Positions 16,143-24,676 of a stretch of 64,000 nt of DNA are shown here, one piece after another (within the stretch, counting starts at the first letter, position 1; each line of letters starts with the position of its first letter). A program made the translations under genes and the position numbers. The DNA is from Pseudomonas pohangensis (GTDB lineage: Bacteria > Pseudomonadota > Gammaproteobacteria > Pseudomonadales > Pseudomonadaceae), in contig NZ_LT629785.1 of the NCBI RefSeq assembly GCF_900105995.1, positions 1-64,000 on the forward strand. The letters run 5' to 3'. Under the pieces are notes generated by a model. That model saw only the letters and a program-made list of their open reading frames with translations. It ran no database searches and had not been told where the DNA came from.

Positions 16143-16448
16143 ATGAACACCATCCAGAACATCCTCGCCAACTGCCCCCACCAGGTCAGCCCCTGTCATA
16201 AAGCCAAAGTCTGGGAAATTGATCAGTCTTTGCGTGCCGGAACACCCTTTCCCATCTTGGGCGGCAAGCGCGTGCGCTGCCGTGAAGGTTTGCTGCGCTT
16301 CAAAATCGGCAGTGCCTGGCGCTTGCTGTATCAGACAACCGCTAACGGTTACGTACCTTGCGCACTGATCAGCCGTCAGTGCCTGGAGCGTGAGTTGAAG
16401 CGAAGGCGGGCCATCAAGGTCTACAACCTTCAATCTCAGGAGAAATAA
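16143..16448 (+). CDS. Small protein with RelE/ParE-like core
   Basis: This 101-residue basic protein has a C-terminal half reading GGKRVRCREGLLRFKIGSAWRLLYQ, which resembles the beta-sheet core of RelE/ParE-superfamily proteins (G-K-R-hydrophobic, then R-F/R-hydrophobic-x-x-x-x-R-hydrophobic-hydrophobic-Y). No antitoxin of normal type precedes or follows it; the next gene is a 168-residue protein of another family. It also has four cysteines. The ATG at 16143 follows ACGGAG; the frame opens at 16092 without a ribosome site. A toxin function is only a possibility. Confidence 0.5.
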   Translation: MNTIQNILANCPHQVSPCHKAKVWEIDQSLRAGTPFPILGGKRVRCREGLLRFKIGSAWRLLYQTTANGYVPCALISRQCLERELKRRRAIKVYNLQSQEK

Positions 16449-16450
16449 CG

Positions 16451-16957
16451 ATGAATGCCATCGTATCGCTGAACCAGCCTCTACTGGCCGCCAATGGCCT
16501 TGAACGTAATGTCAGCCAACTGGACTTCGCACGTTTGAAGCACAAATACACCGAATCGTCCGAAGCAGAAATGACGGCCGAAGAATGGGACAAGGCGGAA
16601 CTGGAGTACCGCCGCTTTCTGACGCTGAAGTGCTTTTATCCGGCCATCGCGCTGGTACCGAGCAAACAGGTCGATGCCTTATGGCATGCCCATATCCTCG
16701 ATACCCGCGCCTACCGTGAGGACTGTTATCAGGTGTTTGGCCGCTTCATTGACCACTACCCGTACTTCGGCATTTACGGTCAGGACGACTATCAGGAACT
16801 GAAGAACAGCTTCGCGCAGACCGTGGCGTTGTACGAGAAACACTTCGGTGCCTATCCGGATGGTGGCAATGAGTCACAAGCCATGCGTTGTGGTGATGAC
16901 CACGCCTGCCACGTCCCCGGCAGCTGTGGTTGCCGTGTTCCCGGTGCCTGCAAATAA
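16451..16957 (+). CDS. Glycine-rich-domain-protein-like (GRDP-like) protein with Cys-rich tail
   Basis: This 168-residue soluble protein has RRFLTLKCFYPAIALVPS, then VDALWHAHILDTRAYREDC and GRFIDHYPYFG. The 'P-S-x-x-V-D-x-x-W-H-x-H' and 'H-x-P-Y' features resemble the conserved block of the glycine-rich-domain-containing protein family (also found in plants). The last 20 residues are different: CGDDHACHVPGSCGCR followed by VPGACK, a cysteine/proline/glycine tail that could bind metal or be modified. It starts two bases after the previous stop and is followed 21 bases later by a 44-residue proline-rich ORF. The cellular role is unknown. Confidence 0.55.
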   Translation: MNAIVSLNQPLLAANGLERNVSQLDFARLKHKYTESSEAEMTAEEWDKAELEYRRFLTLKCFYPAIALVPSKQVDALWHAHILDTRAYREDCYQVFGRFIDHYPYFGIYGQDDYQELKNSFAQTVALYEKHFGAYPDGGNESQAMRCGDDHACHVPGSCGCRVPGACK

Positions 16958-16978
16958 ATAACTTCTGGAGAGACTAAA

Positions 16979-17113
16979 ATGAGCAAACAACCACAAAACC
17001 CAAGCCGCCCCAACCCTCAACCCGCTCCTCGCCCGGTAGTGCCTAACCTGCCAAGCACCACAGGCAACAAGTCAGGTGGTCGTCGCGGCAACCACCCGCC
17101 GAAGAAATCGTAA
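16979..17113 (+). CDS. 44-residue proline-rich basic peptide
   Basis: A short open frame with a strong CTGGAG ribosome site encodes 44 residues, about one quarter of them proline, ending in a basic GGRRGNHPPKKS. It has no signal peptide or membrane segment. It lies 21 bases after the GRDP-like gene and just before a terminator-like hairpin, so it is the last gene of that operon. Its composition (Pro, Asn, Arg, Lys) suggests an unstructured peptide. I do not recognise it. Confidence 0.6.
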   Translation: MSKQPQNPSRPNPQPAPRPVVPNLPSTTGNKSGGRRGNHPPKKS

Positions 17114-17125
17114 CAGTGTGAATCT

Positions 17126-17162
17126 GTACGCCAGACTCAAGGGTTGGGGCTGGCGTACTTTC
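17126..17162 (+). terminator. Hairpin terminator candidate
   Basis: GTACGCCAG (17126-17134) pairs perfectly with CTGGCGTAC (17150-17158), leaving a 15-base G-rich loop, and TTTC follows. It lies 13 bases after the stop of the 44-residue peptide gene and marks the operon end. Confidence 0.55.
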
Positions 17163-17523
17163 AGACATAAAAGGATTTATCAGGTTAGTGGAATAAGGGC
17201 GCACTGAATATTGTGTAAACGACCAGCTGGTAGTTATTGGGGCGAATAGATTGGAGGAAACTCGGGCAACCTGCATCCAAGAAAACAGAACCGATTTATT
17301 ACCCTCGTTCAGACTTGAGCGAAAGTTCTATTTGGGGTCGAAAATTACCTGACGTGATAGACAACGTTCGATATCAGCCCTCAGGTACTGAGATAAACCC
17401 CGATGACGCGCACCTACAAACTGCGAACTAAAAGCCGATAATTTCGACAACTTCAGATTCAAAACCTGCCCACATATCTAGGTAGCGCGAGGTGAAGCCT
17501 CATATGACTTCGCCATAGAAACC
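17163..17523. other. Gene-poor stretch between operon end and cassette 1
   Basis: No convincing gene is seen. The only open frame (17237-17431) lacks a plausible ribosome site and family look. The stretch is AT-rich and lies at the outer, downstream edge of the recombinase cassette that follows on the minus strand, so an element end could be hidden here, but no repeat shared with the region after 38301 was found by eye. Confidence 0.5.
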
Positions 17524-18081
17524 TCAATGGTTTTCCTGCCACTTTAACCGTGCCCTGCGCATGAAATTTGCCGACACCCCCAAGCGCTTGGCAAGGTTGC
17601 TGTCAGAACTTATGCCAAACTCTGCGGCAAGCTCCGCTGTAATCTCGGGGTACGAATGTTGGTAGGGCGCGATTCCAAGTTCCCGACGCTTTTGCTTCAC
17701 TGGAAAGCGACTGACGCCCAAGCGATCGGCCAGCGCTGGATCGGGCATCGTTCCAAGGAGTGCGAGTGCTTCGTCGGTCCAGATGCCTTCTTCCAGCGGT
17801 TTAAACCGAGGCCTCAATACTTTCGGCTCAGGAACCCCAACGTCGGTTCTTAAGATTTCAATATAGTTGATCGGAATTTTGAAATCCTGAGCAAGTTGGT
17901 AGTTGCTTCTTGTCCCTAGCTGATCACGCAGAGCTTTTGGGATATCAATGTTTCGGGGGTCGTAGGTAGGAATACCATGCAGTAGTCGGTAACGCCGCAC
18001 GGTGCTTGCCCCAATGCCAAATCGCTTGGATACCTCACGATCACTTATTTTCCCGGCCTGCAGTGTCCAGTCATTAGGCAT
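17524..18081 (-). CDS. Protein with four helix-turn-helix repeats, last gene of recombinase cassette 1
   Basis: This 185-residue protein consists almost entirely of four related HTH units: REVSKRFGIGASTVRRYR, YQLAQDFKIPINYIEILR, PALADRLGVSRFPVKQKRR and SNLAKRLGVSANFMRRAR, each followed by a short link with a 'GIP' or 'GIAPY'-like end. It should therefore read an extended DNA site, as repeat-HTH proteins of mobile elements do. The ATG at 18081 has GGAG six bases upstream. The frame is open to 18318, overlapping the previous gene, but that part looks non-coding. Cassette 2 has no equivalent gene. Confidence 0.6.
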   Translation of the reverse strand: MPNDWTLQAGKISDREVSKRFGIGASTVRRYRLLHGIPTYDPRNIDIPKALRDQLGTRSNYQLAQDFKIPINYIEILRTDVGVPEPKVLRPRFKPLEEGIWTDEALALLGTMPDPALADRLGVSRFPVKQKRRELGIAPYQHSYPEITAELAAEFGISSDSNLAKRLGVSANFMRRARLKWQENH

Positions 18082-18251
18082 GCCTAACTCCATGATTGTT
18101 GAGTGTCTGTGCCGATCACTGATAATTCGCTTTTCAGGTGCAGGTAAGTCGTTGGTGGCTAGTACCTGAATCAATATCCCGGTGCGCATTTTGACTGGTG
18201 GTATTTCCTCGCTTTGGCGTCCGCGGTCCCGAGAGAAACTACCCTCATGTA

Positions 18252-21200
18252 TTAGTCGCTGACTACGGGTTTTGTTTTTAGCGGCTGCTCCGCCCTGAGC
18301 AGAATGGCATACATACATAGAGCGTAATGCAGACCATAGGAGGACTCACGTTCGCCGCTTTTTCGTGGAATTTTGCTTAGTACTTTAAGATAGCCAACTC
18401 CCCAATCTGATGATTTTTTCACCAGAGTTTGGTCGCTGCTGAATTGGTTTTTCGACAAGCCCAAAGCAGTTGCCCAGTGCCTGAGTTGCTCTTTTGCGGC
18501 ACTCGCGTTATCACTCTGCGAGGTCAGCATGATAGTTATTCGATCTTTGCTAACACCAATGACTTTAAGGAAGGCCACATATCGTTTGCCGTCCTCCGGG
18601 CTGTTCAGCAACAGGTGTGTATGGGAACTTGTCTTGTTGCGCAGGAAATATTCAATAGCCCAAGTGAGGAGCTCTTCGTTCTGCTGACGTAGCGCACTGA
18701 GTTGTTCTACAGCTTCAGTCGCGTCAAAAATGTCGGCTTTGTTCGTCGGACGAGTAGGAAGGAGGCGAGTGGGTGAATCATGTCCGGCTTCAAGCTTACG
18801 CGCGCGATGAATAACCCCAACTTTTGAGGTATTAGTATTCGTCAGGCTTTGAGCTGCTTGCATCCAGCGAGTAATAGCTTCTTCGGAACATCCATATAAC
18901 GATGCAGCCTCGCGGAGATCGACTCCTGCTTCCATTACACTCTCCAGAACTGAATGTACTAGCCTGATTGGCTGCTCTTCCGGAAGCGACAAACGTATTT
19001 TCAAATCGGAGTCAGGCCAAGAGATGGGTGTTGTTACCTTGATATGGTTCCCTGTTATCGGGTCCTGAAATAGCTTGGCGTAACGTTTGCGTTGGTGCGC
19101 TCGTGCGGCCAGAAGAAAGGAATCCATTGCATCTCGCTTTTTTGCTTTGTAGAGAGCAGCTACGCTGATGCTGGTGAGCCTCGAGGTGAATTCCACACTG
19201 CTTTCGGGCAGGTTCTGTGACTGGCAATAATGCAGCATGAGATCGTGCCAATGGCAGTAATGCCCTATGGATACCTCTGGGGCATGGTGCCCCATTGTCA
19301 GAGCCAACTCATACAAATGGTTGTGCGCCAGCTGAGCCCGGTCCTTGTTGTTGAGATCGGCTATAAACCTCTGCTCAAAGAACTTTGACAACCCAGCTGT
19401 ATTGGATCCTTGTAGGCGAATCAATTGACTGCTGGCCATGCTATGACGCAGGTGGTGAAAGCGGACATGAAGATCATTGGTCACTGCCCGCATCACATCA
19501 TGCAACGGGTCAAACAGCAGCGATTCCTCAGTTAAATCGTCTTCTGAAAGGTCGCTGCAAAACAGGTAGGCATTTGAATGGCTGTCAGGCGCTTTTCCCT
19601 GCTCTCGTTTACGCACAACAACCCAATCCAAAAGAATCTTTAATTCATCTGGAGGCATGAGCTCCAGTAAAGACAATCGGCGGCGCGCGCTGGCCGACTT
19701 TAGGTTGCCCATAACGAAAAGTTCGGGGCGAACTTTCCCACACACATGAGAGATCTTAACCTTCCAGGCTTCGCTTCGTCTGAGCCCAAGCCGATACCCT
19801 AAAATCAGAAGCATCCGGCGCATTTTATAGAGTCTGGGGTGCTCAGGATCTTGCCGCTCTAACTCGTTATATATTTGTTGAAATTCTTGCTCGGTGATGA
19901 AGTTTGCATCTACATCAGAGCCAACTGCCGGGCCATCGTAAAGCTCTTTGATATTGATCCGCGGAAGATTTGTTCTCTGGCTGAGAAAACTATGGAACTC
20001 ATCTAGCCGGCCTGAAAGATACGTTCGCGACTTTGCTGTCGGAGCGTTTTGTAGCAAGGTTTGATATAGATCCAGCAGTTCATCGATGTCATATCCCAGT
20101 AGGTTGTTGTTGCCAAGAAGGTCAGGCAGTCGCGCAAGATTACTGGTGTACTGTCTGACCGTTTTTACTTGTAGGTTCTTTTTGTAGCGGCTTCCGTTCT
20201 GCAGCAAAGACAACATCCAATGCGCCACCAACTGCACACCGATACTCAGTTTCCCTGCCTGATTCTGTAGAAAATCCTCAACTACCCGCTGAGCTTTTGC
20301 TGAGCCGAAATACTCCTTGTTTCGGTCGGGTTTCAAGGCATTGAGAAGCACCTGCAGGCTTCGTTGCTGATCGACAGCACGCACATTAACTGCCTGCAAA
20401 TGTATCAAGGATGGATCCAGCCCAGTTTCCTGCAGTTCGAGGAGATCTGATGTGGCAATACTGGAGGCACGAACTCCTGTTCGTACTCGATGCCAGGTCT
20501 CTGCGGAAAGGGGGGTAGATTTCATTCGCCCGGAGGCATAAGCCCCGAGATAACCTGGCAGTATCAGGTTTGAATGTAGACTGAAGCGGTCGCATAACTT
20601 CACTAGTGTCTTGGGTTGGGCTTGAACTATTTTGAAGCCAGTGGCCCGCAAATAGGCATCTACCCAACGGAAGATTCCCGCAGACATTTTTTGGGAGCGT
20701 GTGTCAAAGGATGGCCACTGGTGGCCTGACTCATGCCATCGATAGATCAAGAGCTCACTGACTGGGTCAGGAAACCATCTCCGGCAAAGAACGGGCTCCT
20801 TTTCTGCGTTGATATCAAATATGTCGACCCAGGCAAACTCTTGCTCAGTGATAAGCGGCTGATCATAGTTCCAGTTCTTTATCAGCTGTCTCAGTATGCG
20901 CGAATCTGTAAGACCACCCAGAGCAATGAAACAGAGTACAAGCTCCCCGGCACGTACCTCGTTTCGGGCTGTTTCATTTGCCTGAAGATTAAGACCCTTT
21001 AGGTCGGACACATCCTCTCGTTCTAACGACGCCAGTAGATGTGCATGTATCGCTCGGGTATGGGGCAGCCATTCAACGTCAGTCGGCGGAAAAAATACCT
21101 TTTCATGCCTGAGCAGATGCATCGCCGGCGGTACCGGCAGATCCCAAATCTGTTCCTTGTTGCCTTTATCGATGCCGAGGATCACAAAGTTGTGTGCCCA

Positions 21201-21470
21201 TCTAAGCTCCCGACCTTCAAAGCCCTCTAGAACTTTTTCCAAGACGGTATCCAAAGCCAGAGGTTCATCGATCTTGCCTTTGGCCAAGCCGGGCGCATAT
21301 TGCGCTAGCCTCTGGCGAACCTTGGCGTGAACGCTATGTTTTGCTCGAAGGTTTGTTTCTTGTCGCTCTTTTTTTTTGCGATCTGCTGAAGACGTCTTGC
21401 CGTTGTCTTTCTTGTTGTCTGTTTTACCTTGTCGAACCTCCCATCCACTCCAGAGTCCCTCAGTCGTCAC
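18252..21470 (-). CDS. Giant tyrosine recombinase (1072 residues), cassette 1
   Basis: The middle of this protein carries a complete tyrosine-recombinase catalytic core: Arg in LGYRLGLRRSEAWKV (about 564), Lys in NLKSASARRR, HHLRH (about 671-675), the GHH box in MGHHAPEVSIGHYCHW and the nucleophile candidate Tyr near 738. It is three times the length of usual integrases. About 500 residues precede the core (first a Lys-rich leader) and about 330 follow, ending after a DNA-binding-looking helical region. The GTG start overlaps the stop of the 840-residue partner by 11 bases. It is related by motif and order to the 1051-residue protein at 35146-38301. It probably makes or resolves the strand exchange of this element. 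Confidence 0.75.
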   Translation of the reverse strand: MTTEGLWSGWEVRQGKTDNKKDNGKTSSADRKKKERQETNLRAKHSVHAKVRQRLAQYAPGLAKGKIDEPLALDTVLEKVLEGFEGRELRWAHNFVILGIDKGNKEQIWDLPVPPAMHLLRHEKVFFPPTDVEWLPHTRAIHAHLLASLEREDVSDLKGLNLQANETARNEVRAGELVLCFIALGGLTDSRILRQLIKNWNYDQPLITEQEFAWVDIFDINAEKEPVLCRRWFPDPVSELLIYRWHESGHQWPSFDTRSQKMSAGIFRWVDAYLRATGFKIVQAQPKTLVKLCDRFSLHSNLILPGYLGAYASGRMKSTPLSAETWHRVRTGVRASSIATSDLLELQETGLDPSLIHLQAVNVRAVDQQRSLQVLLNALKPDRNKEYFGSAKAQRVVEDFLQNQAGKLSIGVQLVAHWMLSLLQNGSRYKKNLQVKTVRQYTSNLARLPDLLGNNNLLGYDIDELLDLYQTLLQNAPTAKSRTYLSGRLDEFHSFLSQRTNLPRINIKELYDGPAVGSDVDANFITEQEFQQIYNELERQDPEHPRLYKMRRMLLILGYRLGLRRSEAWKVKISHVCGKVRPELFVMGNLKSASARRRLSLLELMPPDELKILLDWVVVRKREQGKAPDSHSNAYLFCSDLSEDDLTEESLLFDPLHDVMRAVTNDLHVRFHHLRHSMASSQLIRLQGSNTAGLSKFFEQRFIADLNNKDRAQLAHNHLYELALTMGHHAPEVSIGHYCHWHDLMLHYCQSQNLPESSVEFTSRLTSISVAALYKAKKRDAMDSFLLAARAHQRKRYAKLFQDPITGNHIKVTTPISWPDSDLKIRLSLPEEQPIRLVHSVLESVMEAGVDLREAASLYGCSEEAITRWMQAAQSLTNTNTSKVGVIHRARKLEAGHDSPTRLLPTRPTNKADIFDATEAVEQLSALRQQNEELLTWAIEYFLRNKTSSHTHLLLNSPEDGKRYVAFLKVIGVSKDRITIMLTSQSDNASAAKEQLRHWATALGLSKNQFSSDQTLVKKSSDWGVGYLKVLSKIPRKSGERESSYGLHYALCMYAILLRAEQPLKTKPVVSD

Positions 21471-23982
21471 GACAAATTCCTCTTAGAACGCTCCAGCCAT
21501 CCCCCTTGAAAATTTCCGTTATCGGCTCCTCGATGACTCGCTTGAATTCCAGTGGGGAAAGACTTGAATTCCTGCTGTAGGGCTCTTGGCCCATGTCCCA
21601 GTGCCCCATAAAAAGGCGGACAACTTCACCGTCTACGCCCATGTCACGCAGCCGATTACGCAGGTACGCGCGGTTGACATTTATTGGCACGGGAAAAAAC
21701 GTCTCGAGACGCTTCTTCAATTCAGCTGGCCTTAAAGTCCCCTGCTGAAACTGCTCATCCAGTAAGAACAAAAAAGGGGTGCTCTCGGACGTTAAAATGC
21801 TATCAGCCAAATTCCGATTCAAAATCATGAGACGCTGGGACAGCAGTCGACAGTGCTCCGCATACATTAACAACTGATCGCATACTTGTTTCGGTAGCCA
21901 GGCAAGACGACTGTGATACCAATCGTCCGCATCCTTGTCGCTGATCACAACCAGGCCCGTCTTCAAATCGATATGACTAAACGAATAAAGTGGATCCTTG
22001 ACGGCGCGATAACCAGTCGTGAAGTGCAGCATCAGCATCACGTAAAGCGTGAAGATATTGTGCAATTCAACCAGGTAGTTTTTTGTTCCAACCTGCCGTA
22101 GGCGTTCTCTGTAACGAGTCTTGAGGTTCTGCACCAGCTCTCTGACGGAGTCAGGTTTCAGCAGGGTTCTACAGCCAAATCTGAGCTTAGCTTGTACACA
22201 TTGCTCCATCGGGAGTATTGGCACCGGTAACTCTGGCCAGCTGAGTTCCTCGGATATTGAATTCATTAGCTGATTGCATGTTTTTCCATACGCGTTATAG
22301 AGCTTCTCCATTTGAGGTGCTGCATAGTGGATAGCAACATCCGATTGGCCGTGCATTACTCCGGTAATCAGCGACACTTCCACCCAGTCGCGGCAGGTGT
22401 GATAGAGGTGATGGGAGAAGTCTGATTCGATACGTTTGAGCGTGAACCTTGCAAGGGTTTGACTGTTTAGTTTGATCAGCAACTGCTGAATCGCTTCCTG
22501 ATAAATCTCTTCGGTTTGGCTGAATAGTTTTGTTTCTTCAGCAGCTTCACCCTTGTGCTTTGCATCCTTCCAGCGAGCAATCCGGCTAGAGATTTCTGAG
22601 TGGATTTGCAGCACCAAAACTGGGCCTGTGGCTACTAGGTGAGCCTTGGACTCATCAGTCAGGCTCGATATGTATTTTGGTTTCAGTGGAGCCAGCAACC
22701 ATTGTTTGTGTAAAGTAGAAAAGTGACGCTTTCCGGCCCCGATTGTTTTTGGATAGCGAGTTTTTTTCGTGCTTAAACGAATGTCGATGACCGATTTTAA
22801 TGGGTTAGCAGTCCAGTAAATGGACAGCATTAGAGCTGCAAGCTCAAGGTTGCTGACATCTGGGTGGAAATCATTTGCTGAGTTGCTTTCATTATCTGCA
22901 AGGGTGAACAGCTGATTATGGAGGCTTGCCGTTTCCCAGAGAGACAGGCCGCCCCAGCGCATACTCAGCGATTGATTGCGCATACTGATGGCCTTGGCAA
23001 GCCCTCGCGTACGCATTGCACCAGCCTGTGGAGTAAAAGCCCGGCGCTGCCGCTTTTCCTGCTCGTCGCGCTCTGTGAATATCAGATGCTCCGTTCCAGA
23101 TAAAAGCTCGTCCGGACTCAGTCCGTCGTGAATCATTTCTGAAACGATTTTATTGCTTAGCATCGGAGAGCGCATACGCGTTATGTGAGTAATAGCGCCG
23201 CTGGAAGAGTCTAAAAACTCATCAATATCCTCTAGGTTAATAATTGTTTTTCTATCTGAAGCAGGCGCCTCGGTTGTTGCTCTGCGCAATCCTCCACTAT
23301 TCGTAACAGCATGCCGCATTGCTCTAGCTAGAATTCGCCAGTGGTCAGAGTCAGAGCTGTCCGCGCGGGCCTGAACAATGTGGGCGAAATCTAGCTGTGA
23401 AACAGCTTCGCTGGGCAGCTCAGTCAAAATATTTTGCCGCTCATCAAAAGCCCTTTTCTGCTGAATGTCAGCCAAGAGTCGCACGAGTCGAGTCGTTTCC
23501 ATCACGGAGTTGGCATAGTCACGATCCTCTGAAGCCTCCCGTGCACGATAGGCGTGGGCAACTAGCAGAAATTGGGCCGTCAGATGTACATGTTGAGCAC
23601 GATTCTCGTCATTCGGATGCCTGTAATACAACGCACAATAAAGGGGCCAATCGCCTATTCGTCCATGCAGCGGTTGCGATTTTTCGTGGTCTATATTGTC
23701 TGGACCAAGCACCTCCGAAAGCTTCTGCTCGTTCTCCGCTGCCCAAGTTGAAATTTTGATCCAAACACTGAGCTGATCGACCTCTAGTTCGGCATCAGTA
23801 GAAAGCGCAACGACCTTTGCGAGAACAAGTAGAGCGTCTTTCAGGTTGCTCATGACCCTGGCGACGGCAAAAACATCGGGGGGAGCATTTATGAAAAGCA
23901 GTAACGATGATGGCTCCGTTTTTGAAATTTCTAGCTCGCTAGCTAGAAGCTCAACCAGCAGTTCACTATTAGTCTCAAGCAT
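21460..23982 (-). CDS. Degenerate tyrosine-recombinase-like partner (840 residues), cassette 1
   Basis: The last 200 residues have a recombinase-like fold pattern: TTGYRAVKDPL (Arg 659), DKDADDWYHSRLAWLP (the Lys hairpin), RAYLRNRL in place of the usual HxxR, and MGHWDMGQEPYSR (His 794, Tyr 802). The first His of HxxR is missing. The N-terminal 600 residues are helical and unrecognised. The paralogue in cassette 2 (32657) keeps GCRAIRNPL, DKDADD and MGHWLLGEEP but has Gln where this protein has Tyr 802, so the pair may be structural partners rather than active enzymes. The ATG at 23982 overlaps the previous stop by 8 bases; a TTG at 24030 is the upper limit of the frame. Confidence 0.7.
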   Translation of the reverse strand: MLETNSELLVELLASELEISKTEPSSLLLFINAPPDVFAVARVMSNLKDALLVLAKVVALSTDAELEVDQLSVWIKISTWAAENEQKLSEVLGPDNIDHEKSQPLHGRIGDWPLYCALYYRHPNDENRAQHVHLTAQFLLVAHAYRAREASEDRDYANSVMETTRLVRLLADIQQKRAFDERQNILTELPSEAVSQLDFAHIVQARADSSDSDHWRILARAMRHAVTNSGGLRRATTEAPASDRKTIINLEDIDEFLDSSSGAITHITRMRSPMLSNKIVSEMIHDGLSPDELLSGTEHLIFTERDEQEKRQRRAFTPQAGAMRTRGLAKAISMRNQSLSMRWGGLSLWETASLHNQLFTLADNESNSANDFHPDVSNLELAALMLSIYWTANPLKSVIDIRLSTKKTRYPKTIGAGKRHFSTLHKQWLLAPLKPKYISSLTDESKAHLVATGPVLVLQIHSEISSRIARWKDAKHKGEAAEETKLFSQTEEIYQEAIQQLLIKLNSQTLARFTLKRIESDFSHHLYHTCRDWVEVSLITGVMHGQSDVAIHYAAPQMEKLYNAYGKTCNQLMNSISEELSWPELPVPILPMEQCVQAKLRFGCRTLLKPDSVRELVQNLKTRYRERLRQVGTKNYLVELHNIFTLYVMLMLHFTTGYRAVKDPLYSFSHIDLKTGLVVISDKDADDWYHSRLAWLPKQVCDQLLMYAEHCRLLSQRLMILNRNLADSILTSESTPFLFLLDEQFQQGTLRPAELKKRLETFFPVPINVNRAYLRNRLRDMGVDGEVVRLFMGHWDMGQEPYSRNSSLSPLEFKRVIEEPITEIFKGDGWSVLRGICRDD

Positions 23983-24523
23983 GAGAGCGTTTTTTAAGTA
24001 GTCTGCGATCAAACTGTAAAGCTCGAGCAAAATCCTGACTGGTTTTCAAAGAAGGAGTCATTTCTTTGTGGTTGATTTTGCCATCCAAGATCTGCAGCAG
24101 GGCGGCACGCTGCCGACCTGTATCGCCCCCCAGACCGAGAGCTAGAGACGTTAGATATAAGTCGTTGGTCGAGAGTTCTTCAATATATTCAGCTGAACAG
24201 CCAAGCAGAGAAATTACTTGGACCCTGCGGCATGGACACAAGGAATTCACAGCGATGCTGAGAGAGCGGAAACCCGCAACGCAGCGATATCTCTGCTGAT
24301 ATTGCGCTACCACGATTGGGTGAGATATCAGGATTTCCTCTACTGCGGACTCGCTAAAAAAGCTGGTGTCGTTCAGTAGATACTCCATATTCGCGGCAAT
24401 ATCTGCACTGCTCATAGCTGCGGGATGGATGTGGATAATTTGTGAAAGCGGGATGCCTATGAGCTCGCGCTTAACCCCGACCCAGAGAGTATCTGGATTG
24501 GTTTTTTGCTCATCAAAACTCAT
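23975..24523 (-). CDS. ParB-like small protein, first gene of cassette 1
   Basis: This 182-residue protein has IPLSQIIHIHPA near residue 25 and ISHPIVVAQYQQRYRCVAGFRSLSIA near 65, a layout like the ParB/Srx N-terminal fold (hydrophobic strand, then 'G-x-R' helix). A VQVISLL strand and helices follow. Cassette 2 opens with a protein with the same IPLETINRIHP and HPIAVVSEKGEIYCVGQ order, so the two are homologous. ParB-like proteins bind DNA or CTP; no CTP-box residues can be assigned with confidence here. A promoter should lie in 24524-24676, where an AT-rich inverted repeat (24603-24618) is found. Confidence 0.6.
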   Translation of the reverse strand: MSFDEQKTNPDTLWVGVKRELIGIPLSQIIHIHPAAMSSADIAANMEYLLNDTSFFSESAVEEILISHPIVVAQYQQRYRCVAGFRSLSIAVNSLCPCRRVQVISLLGCSAEYIEELSTNDLYLTSLALGLGGDTGRQRAALLQILDGKINHKEMTPSLKTSQDFARALQFDRRLLKKRSHA

Positions 24524-24602
24524 GCGTTTCCTCCAAGTTCGGCATCCTGCAATCAGGCCCAGCCGTTGTCAAAAATAGACCTGACCTTCGGGAAAGGCAA
24601 CT

Positions 24603-24618
24603 ATTTTATCAATAAAAT
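24603..24618. promoter_or_regulatory. AT-rich inverted repeat before cassette 1
   Basis: ATTTTAT (24603-24609), CA, ATAAAAT (24612-24618) is a perfect inverted repeat 80 bases upstream of the ParB-like start. It could be an operator for the cassette or part of its promoter. Position is the only support. Confidence 0.35.
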
Positions 24619-24676
24619 CAATCTGTTACGGTATAATAATATGAAATGATAGGAGGTGCTTGGCCTGCTAGGCCCA

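Noticed and set aside
18082..18318. N-terminal extension of the four-HTH protein
   Set aside because: It overlaps the giant recombinase gene and has no protein-like pattern; GGAG six bases before the ATG at 18081 supports the shorter form.
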